A stretch of 38,472 nt of DNA from Sedimentibacter hydroxybenzoicus DSM 7310 (GTDB lineage: Bacteria > Bacillota > Clostridia > Tissierellales > Sedimentibacteraceae). The notes under the pieces are model-generated. The model searched no databases, was not told the origin of the DNA, and saw nothing but the letters and a program-made list of their open reading frames with translations. The translations under genes and the position numbers were made by a program. The stretch covers positions 1 through 38,472 of the forward strand of contig NZ_JACBNQ010000028.1 of assembly GCF_013403245.1 (NCBI RefSeq), given 5' to 3'. This document shows, one piece after another, positions 33,987 through 38,472 of this stretch; position 1 is the first letter of the stretch; each line of letters starts with the position of its first letter.

Positions 33987-34025
33987 TAAAAAAACAGAGA
34001 TAATAACTTATGTCATTACCTCTGT
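33987..34025 (-). terminator. Riboswitch-controlled terminator of the gcv operon
   Basis: On the minus strand ACAGAGGTAAT (34025-34015) pairs with ATTATCTCTGT (34004-33994), with one G-U pair, followed by a run of seven T residues. It lies between the glycine aptamer and the gcvT ribosome binding site. Confidence 0.9.
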
Positions 34026-34044
34026 CTTCACACAATTTGTTATT

Positions 34045-34160
34045 CAGAGTATTGTCCAAGTTTGGTCCTTTTGCCTGAAAGTTTCGTCACACTTGACCGG
34101 TGTGATTTGCTTCTTCGGCGTCCGTATAGGATCTCTCGCAAACTTTTCATACAATATATA
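34045..34160 (-). ncRNA. Glycine riboswitch (single aptamer) upstream of gcvT
   Basis: On the minus strand a P1 helix, TATTGT (34155-34150) with ACAATA (34055-34050), encloses the glycine-aptamer core: GCGAGAGATCC, then GGACGCCGAAGAAGCAAA, then TTTCAGGCAAAAGGACC and a closing TTGGACAATAC. The GCCGAAG and CAGGCAAAAGGAC segments are diagnostic. Only one full aptamer is seen, not the usual tandem pair. Downstream, CTCTG (34049-34045) can pair with CAGAG (34024-34020); this short ghost helix excludes the terminator, giving an ON switch when glycine is bound (inference). Confidence 0.93.
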
Positions 34161-34210
34161 ATTATTAATTTTTTTGCAAATCAACTCAACGTAATAAAGT
34201 TGATAATAAT

Positions 34211-34240
34211 ATTATAAAGCTAACGTTCCCAGGTTGTCAA
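34211..34240 (-). promoter_or_regulatory. Promoter of the glycine cleavage operon
   Basis: TTGACA (34240-34235) and TATAAT (34216-34211) are 18 bp apart on the minus strand. The start point falls near 34204. The transcript would then begin with a small stem, ATCAACT and AGTTGAT (34204-34180), before the aptamer. Confidence 0.85.
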
Positions 34241-34322
34241 CAGTTTTTCGCTCGTCAAAAAATCTACTTTCAAAATGTATATATCTTGCATTAAAATGAT
34301 AATATATTAACAATGCTTCAAC

Positions 34323-34351
34323 TTGACAATATTACTATATAATATTATGAT
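34323..34351 (+). promoter_or_regulatory. Promoter of the flavodoxin-like gene
   Basis: TTGACA (34323-34328) and TATGAT (34346-34351) are 17 bp apart, 49 nt before the ATG at 34400. Confidence 0.7.
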
Positions 34352-34399
34352 TATTACATATTTCTTAATTTAAAAATTTAAATAAATTATGGAGGCAAT

Positions 34400-34888
34400 A
34401 TGAAAATACTTATTGCTTATGCAGGAAATAACAACACTACGCAGGATTGTGCAAATATTCTTAAAAACAAACTTCACAATGCGCATGTTATAAATTTAGC
34501 TAAACAACAACCTGATATTTCTGATTACGATACAATAATTATCGGAAGCTGTATAAGATTTAACGAAATCCACAATTTAGTAAAAATTTTCATAAGAGAT
34601 AATATGAATTTACTTATGAAAAAAAATACCGCAATATATATATGCTGCGGTTTTCCTGAAAAAGCAAATCAGTACCTTCTTCATAATTTTCCGAAAAAAT
34701 TGTTGAACAAATCATTTTCTATTCAATGTTTTGGAGGAAATTTAAAAGTTAAACCATATAAAATTCTTGATTTAATGATTATGAAAATTGTGCAAAAAAA
34801 CTTTAAAACAAATGAAAAAAGTCCAACAAAAATAATTGAAGAAAATATTCTTGAAATGGTTAATGATATTGAGAAATTAAGCGACTGA
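34400..34888 (+). CDS. Flavodoxin-domain protein (HemG-like)
   Basis: The 162-residue protein starts with the FMN-phosphate-loop region KILIAYAGNNNTTQDCANIL and continues with DYDTIIIGSCIRFNEIHNLV, the pattern of the flavodoxin-like proteins related to menaquinone-dependent protoporphyrinogen oxidase. Later parts (NTAIYICCGFPEKANQYLL) also fit. The usual T-x-S/T-G-N-T loop is altered to AGNNNTTQ. A redox role in the cytosol is likely; calling it HemG would go too far, as no haem genes are near. GGAGGC lies upstream of the ATG. Confidence 0.8.
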   Translation: MKILIAYAGNNNTTQDCANILKNKLHNAHVINLAKQQPDISDYDTIIIGSCIRFNEIHNLVKIFIRDNMNLLMKKNTAIYICCGFPEKANQYLLHNFPKKLLNKSFSIQCFGGNLKVKPYKILDLMIMKIVQKNFKTNEKSPTKIIEENILEMVNDIEKLSD

Positions 34889-34918
34889 CACCAAATCTTT
34901 GATTTAGCTCAGTCGCTT
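34879..34918 (+). repeat. Hairpin overlapping the flavodoxin gene stop, REP-like
   Basis: AAGCGACTGA (34879-34888) pairs with TCAGTCGCTT (34909-34918), and inside it AAATC pairs with GATTT. It includes the stop codon and probably ends the transcript. The segment GACTGACACCAAATC matches GACCGACACCAAATC in the repeat near 1047. Confidence 0.7.
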
Positions 34919-35094
34919 ATGCTATAAGTGCAAGTGATATAAAGAATGGTCTTTTGAAATATTCAAAAGACCTTCTATTTGTACAAACAACTAGGTTCCT
35001 GAAGCCAAGCAATCTTTGGGCGGTGTTCCTCATGCGAAGCATCAAGATTCCCGGAACCCACCAGAAATCTTTGATTTCATCGTGGGTTGGGTTC
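34917..35094 (-). repeat. Repeat-like block with hairpins and a translated relic
   Basis: It contains a perfect 11-bp hairpin (GGTCTTTTGAA at 34948-34958 with TTCAAAAGACC at 34962-34972) and an AACCCACCAGAAATC...GATTTCATCGTGGGTT inverted repeat (about 35055-35085). The minus frame reads MLRMRNTAQRLLGFRNLVVC and stops at 34917, without a start signal of its own. It looks like dispersed-repeat DNA rather than a gene. Confidence 0.45.
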
Positions 35095-35457
35095 TTACTG
35101 TTGATTATTAAACTTTCTGTTTTTGTTATTATTATTGTTATTATTGTTGTTATTGTTATTATTATTGTTGAATCTGTTGTTATTGTCGCGATTTTCAAAT
35201 TTGTTGTTATTATCGCGATTTTCAAACTTGTTGTTATTATCGCGATTTTCAAACTTGTTATTATTGTTGTTATTATTGTTGTTATTATTGTTGTTATTAT
35301 TGTTGTTATTTCTGTTTTCTAATTTGTTGTTATTGTTGTTATTGTTGTTATTGAATTTGTTGTCAAATCTGTTATTGTTGTTATTCATTAGTTTCATCTG
35401 CTCCTTTAAATTTAGTTGACTGTCTAGTTTGGCTTGATCTTCCCAGTTATCTAACAA
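35095..35457 (-). CDS. Polyasparagine-rich hypothetical protein
   Basis: The 120-residue frame begins LDNWEDQAKLDSQLNLKEQM, an ordinary charged helix, and then becomes runs of Asn broken by KFENRD, ending NKNRKFNNQQ. There is no signal peptide or known domain. From TTG (35457) there is no close ribosome binding site. In-frame codons continue upstream (TKSKNDIL) to ATT at 35481, which has AAGGTGA 6 nt before it, so a non-ATG start is possible. The run of AAC/AAT codons could equally be expanding repeat DNA. I do not assign a function; expression is uncertain. Confidence 0.5.
   Translation of the reverse strand: MLDNWEDQAKLDSQLNLKEQMKLMNNNNNRFDNKFNNNNNNNNNKLENRNNNNNNNNNNNNNNNNNNKFENRDNNNKFENRDNNNKFENRDNNNRFNNNNNNNNNNNNNNNKNRKFNNQQ
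35174..35254 (-). repeat. Three 27-bp tandem repeats inside the Asn-rich frame
   Basis: Units at 35174-35200, 35201-35227 and 35228-35254 share TATCGCGATTTTCAAA at their core. The last two are identical and the first differs at a few positions. Each encodes KFENRDNNN; the unit length keeps the frame. TCGCGA occurs once per unit. Confidence 0.9.
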
Positions 35458-35606
35458 TATATCATTCTTGCTTTTTGTAATGATCGATCACCTTCATTTA
35501 AAATATTTTAGGACGTGATTGCAATCTGCTTCCTCAGATATATTATTTACAATAGATAACTTATTATTTATCCAATTTTTAGTTAATATTTGGATTAATT
35601 TACATT

Positions 35607-36320
35607 TTAGTTAAAAAAATGATACAGGGCAATGCCGACAGCAATAGGGAGATTCAACGAATCTATACGATCAGTGTGTTTTATTAAAATACTTTTGCCT
35701 ACAGATGAATATGACGAGTCCAAACCCTTGGCTTCATTACCAAAAACTAAAGAAAATAATTCGTTTTTATCATGGTGAACTTCTTTTAAAGAAATTGCGC
35801 CATCAAGCATAAATGTATACTTCTTGTGATTTTTAAACGAAGAATTATATCTATTAAAATTATCATAATATTTAAAGTTTATTCTGAACAACGAACCCAT
35901 AGAGCCTCTTATAACCTTCGGATCAAATATATCAACACCCGGAGCTATGATTGCTAAATTGTTTAATCCAAATCCGGTGAGCGTCCTGATTATTGTTCCC
36001 ATATTACCCATGTTACTGGGGTTTACCAATACAACATGAGATTCATTGTCATTTAATTCGCACTCATATTTTGAAAAAATTCCAACAACAAAATTGTTTT
36101 CTTTGTCACTTATGCGATTTATAACCTTATCGTTTACTTCCGTCTTAATATTATATTTTTTACACAATTCAAAAATATCTGTATCTGAATCTGTTTTATA
36201 TTTAGAACTGACCAAAACCTTTATTACTTTTTCGGATTTTGACTTTATTAATTCAATTGTAGGAAATATTCCAAATGTATAAGAATATTCAAAAGATTTT
36301 TTATATGATTTAATGTCCAT
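35607..36320 (-). CDS. SpoU/TrmH-family RNA 2'-O-methyltransferase
   Basis: The 237-residue SPOUT enzyme has the three knot motifs: NPSNMGNMGTIIRT (motif 1), VFGNEAKGLD (motif 2) and DSLNLPIAVGIALYHF (motif 3), preceded by an N-terminal substrate-binding part. It methylates a ribose 2'-OH in rRNA or tRNA using SAM; the exact nucleotide is not predictable. The first 90 residues are divergent from the usual L30e-like domain. It lies 8 nt after the AEC transporter gene and is probably the last gene of a three-gene transcript. Confidence 0.9.
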   Translation of the reverse strand: MDIKSYKKSFEYSYTFGIFPTIELIKSKSEKVIKVLVSSKYKTDSDTDIFELCKKYNIKTEVNDKVINRISDKENNFVVGIFSKYECELNDNESHVVLVNPSNMGNMGTIIRTLTGFGLNNLAIIAPGVDIFDPKVIRGSMGSLFRINFKYYDNFNRYNSSFKNHKKYTFMLDGAISLKEVHHDKNELFSLVFGNEAKGLDSSYSSVGKSILIKHTDRIDSLNLPIAVGIALYHFFN

Positions 36321-36328
36321 ATTTTCCC

Positions 36329-37267
36329 CTAAAATAAACCTACTGATTTTAAAACAAAAATAAACATAAAAATTGTTATCGGGCTGAACAATGTTGTTAT
36401 AAATACTAATTGCCCTGCCAGTTCAGAATTACATTCGTATTGCAAAGCCATCGTATAGCTTGAAACAGATACGGATGGTGCAGCCATGCTGAACAATGCT
36501 CCTAATTCAACCCCCCTGAACCCAAACATAACTGCTGATATAATCACTATTGAAGGTACAACCAACAGTTTTCCTACGGCAACCCTAAAAAGTAGTTTAA
36601 TGTTTTTTCCTAAATTTTTTATTTCTATATCCCCGCCTAAAATTATCAAAGCAATCGGTGTTGCGGTTGCAGCAATATCTGAAATTGTTTTTTCAGCAAA
36701 TTGCGGTATTCTAATATTTAATAGAGAAAAAATTATCCCCATACACGACCCGATTATTAATGGGTTTTTAATTACGGATACGATTGTTTTTTTATAATCA
36801 CTTTTATCACATGAATACCAATCTAATATAAAAACCGCAAAGAAGTTATATAAGGGAATTATTATTGCCGTCAGGGTAGTAACCGTACCTAAACTTGAGG
36901 TCCCAAAAATATTGCTGCTTAAGGGTACTCCGAATAAAACAAAATTTGTTCTGTATAATCCCTGAATTACTATACTTCTATCCCTGTTTTCTTTAACCAA
37001 TTTAGGCACTGTTATAAACAGTATTCCTACAATCACAAAATTTATTAATACGGCAAATAATATGAATTTTATATTTATTACTTCGGATATCTGACTTTTA
37101 TATATATTATTAAAAAGAAGTATAGGTAAAAGTACTTTAAAGGCAAAATCATTTGCTTTTTCCAGAAATTCCTTGTCCAATAATTTTACTTTTCTAAGAA
37201 AAGTACCCATAAGCATAAGAGAAAAAATAGGTAAAATAACATTAAAAGAGAATATTAAGTTTTCCAC
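36329..37267 (-). CDS. AEC-family (auxin efflux carrier-like) transporter
   Basis: A 312-residue membrane protein of normal length with about 10 helices. It opens with NVILPIFSLMLMGTFLRKVK, where the family's early Pro and Gly residues are present, and includes LVVPSIVIISAVMFGFRGVE and SMAAPSVSVSSYTMALQYEC in the C-terminal half-repeat. AEC proteins move small organic acids or related compounds across the membrane; the substrate is unknown. It starts with GTG (37267), preceded by AAAGGAAA. It lies 19 nt after the M42 peptidase gene. Confidence 0.9.
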   Translation of the reverse strand: MENLIFSFNVILPIFSLMLMGTFLRKVKLLDKEFLEKANDFAFKVLLPILLFNNIYKSQISEVINIKFILFAVLINFVIVGILFITVPKLVKENRDRSIVIQGLYRTNFVLFGVPLSSNIFGTSSLGTVTTLTAIIIPLYNFFAVFILDWYSCDKSDYKKTIVSVIKNPLIIGSCMGIIFSLLNIRIPQFAEKTISDIAATATPIALIILGGDIEIKNLGKNIKLLFRVAVGKLLVVPSIVIISAVMFGFRGVELGALFSMAAPSVSVSSYTMALQYECNSELAGQLVFITTLFSPITIFMFIFVLKSVGLF

Positions 37268-37286
37268 AGCGTTTCCTTTCTGATAT

Positions 37287-38318
37287 TTACTCTGTCAAAT
37301 AAGCATATATCAATTGTATTGTATTGATTATCCCATCAATATGAGTTCGTTCCATTCCATGGGAGCCGTGAACACCCGGTCCGATTAATGCTCCCTTTAT
37401 ATCATTTCCGCCCTCTAATGAAGCCGAAACATCTGATCCGTACATCGGATAAATATCTACAGCATAATTTAAATTATGTTTTTTTGAAAGCTCAATAAGC
37501 TTATTAGTAATATCATAGTCATACGGCCCTGAGCTGTCCTTTGCACATATGGAAACATCCTGTTCCGTACATGATAAATCAAGACCTATACATCCCATGT
37601 CAATTCCTACAAGCTCATCTATATCGGCAGGTATATTAGAACTGCCATGACCAACTTCTTCGTAGGACGAAATTATTATCTTAACTTTATTCCTTGGTTT
37701 GATGCCCATTCTGATAAACAATTCCATAAGTGATAACGCACATACAGTTCCTGCTTTATTATCTAAATATCTTGATTTTATATATCCGGAAGAAGTAACT
37801 TCAAACTTTGGTTCAATGGATATAAAATCACCTGTTCCAATTTGCAATTTGATTACATCTTCTTTATTTTTAACTACCTCATCAATTCTAACCATCATGT
37901 TATCTTCTGTTCTTTCCTTTGTTTTAGCATCAGGATATACATGAGCAGCAGGCGAGGTTGAAAGCATCGTTCCGGTATATGTTTGTCCTGCTCTTGTATG
38001 TATTTTACAATACTCCCCATCAAGAGTTGAATACATATTGCCGCCTATTGATGTAATTTTTAAAGTTCCGTCAGAATTTACAGATCTGACCATTGCACCC
38101 AAGGTATCTACGTGAACAGGAATACCAATGCAGTAGCTGTTATCGTCACCTTCTATTTCAATTATTCTGTTACCCTTTTTATTTGAGGATATTTTATATC
38201 CATATTCGCTAACAACATTTTCTATATGAAGCATTACATTTTTCGTGTAACCTGTAGGGCTTGGAATATCAATTATTTCTTTTAGCAGCTTAAGAATAAA
38301 TTCTTTGTTTATGTCCAT
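37287..38318 (-). CDS. M42-family metallopeptidase (glutamyl aminopeptidase type)
   Basis: The 343-residue peptidase has all expected dinuclear-metal residues: His69 in PVHVD, Asp186 in RYLDNKAG, the Glu pair 220-221 in SSYEEVGHG, Asp240 in VGIDMG and the last His in GPGVHGSHGMERTH. M42 enzymes form large cytosolic tetrahedral assemblies that trim peptides from the N-terminus. The start at 38318 has AAGGAGAG about 5 nt upstream. It appears to be first in a transcript with the AEC transporter and the RNA methyltransferase. The 150 bp upstream, up to the window end, is AT-rich with no clear feature. Confidence 0.93.
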   Translation of the reverse strand: MDINKEFILKLLKEIIDIPSPTGYTKNVMLHIENVVSEYGYKISSNKKGNRIIEIEGDDNSYCIGIPVHVDTLGAMVRSVNSDGTLKITSIGGNMYSTLDGEYCKIHTRAGQTYTGTMLSTSPAAHVYPDAKTKERTEDNMMVRIDEVVKNKEDVIKLQIGTGDFISIEPKFEVTSSGYIKSRYLDNKAGTVCALSLMELFIRMGIKPRNKVKIIISSYEEVGHGSSNIPADIDELVGIDMGCIGLDLSCTEQDVSICAKDSSGPYDYDITNKLIELSKKHNLNYAVDIYPMYGSDVSASLEGGNDIKGALIGPGVHGSHGMERTHIDGIINTIQLIYAYLTE

Positions 38319-38472
38319 GATTTGTCTCTCCTTGATATATTCTTTAATGATTATACTACTTTATCAACGAATTGCACAATACTTAATTGCATATATGCCA
38401 CGACAAACGCATGAATGAGTTTCACAATTAAACTATTGAAAGATTAAATTTAAAAAAATATGATCCAGTTCA

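Noticed and set aside
35174-35254. Three regular 27-bp repeats considered as a CRISPR array
   Set aside because: The units abut with no spacers, stay in a reading frame, and there are no cas genes.
35123-35419. Leucine-run open frame on the plus strand
   Set aside because: It is the complement of the Asn-codon repeats; a polyleucine protein without other features is not credible.

Overview
The window is AT-rich DNA with strong GGAGG-type ribosome binding sites, near-consensus TTGACA/TATAAT promoters and short intergenic gaps. It looks like a chromosomal segment of an anaerobic low-GC Firmicute of the Clostridia/Tissierellia kind; Sedimentibacter-like is my guess and rests only on gene content and style. 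No rRNA or tRNA gene was seen. Most genes are on the minus strand.

Layout, left to right. (1) 1-1260: a universal stress protein gene, the 3' remnant of an auxin-efflux-carrier-type transporter, and hairpin or repeat DNA. (2) 1263-12982, minus strand: a catabolic operon read from right to left. It encodes a sigma-54 activator, then, behind a clear -24/-12 promoter, a short-chain dehydrogenase, a three-part TRAP transporter (DctP, DctQ, DctM), the E1alpha, E1beta and E2 subunits of a 2-oxoacid (acetoin/pyruvate-type) dehydrogenase, PanB (ketopantoate hydroxymethyltransferase) and E3. (3) 13108-14764: lipoate-protein ligase and a Dph6-like ATP-pyrophosphatase. (4) 14951-19132: a secreted SGNH/DUF4886 protein, a group II intron 3' scar, and a GC-richer pair of divergent genes: an old-yellow-enzyme/dienoyl-CoA-reductase-type flavoprotein and its TetR regulator with two operators. 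(5) 19277-26435: an aminotransferase followed by accessory DNA: gene scars, a HicAB toxin-antitoxin pair and a BcgI-like restriction-modification system with a controller protein, ending beside the 3' end of guaA. (6) 26436-34160: guaA, then the glycine cleavage operon gcvT-H-PA-PB-lpd behind a single-aptamer glycine riboswitch with a terminator. (7) 34400-38318: a small flavodoxin-like protein, repeat-rich DNA, a polyasparagine ORF, a SPOUT RNA methyltransferase, an AEC transporter and an M42 peptidase.

The most interesting reading is the operon at 1263-10900. An SDR, PanB run backwards and a 2-oxoacid dehydrogenase would together convert pantoate to 2-dehydropantoate, then to 2-oxoisovalerate plus methylene-THF, then to isobutyryl-CoA plus CO2 and NADH, with the TRAP system importing the acid. 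All catalytic residues I could check in PanB are present and no panC or panD is nearby, which argues for a catabolic rather than a biosynthetic PanB. This is inference: the E1 subunits look acetoin/pyruvate-like by motif, so the true substrate is open. Two lipoyl systems (the E2 complex and GcvH), two E3 enzymes and LplA make the window notably lipoate-centred.
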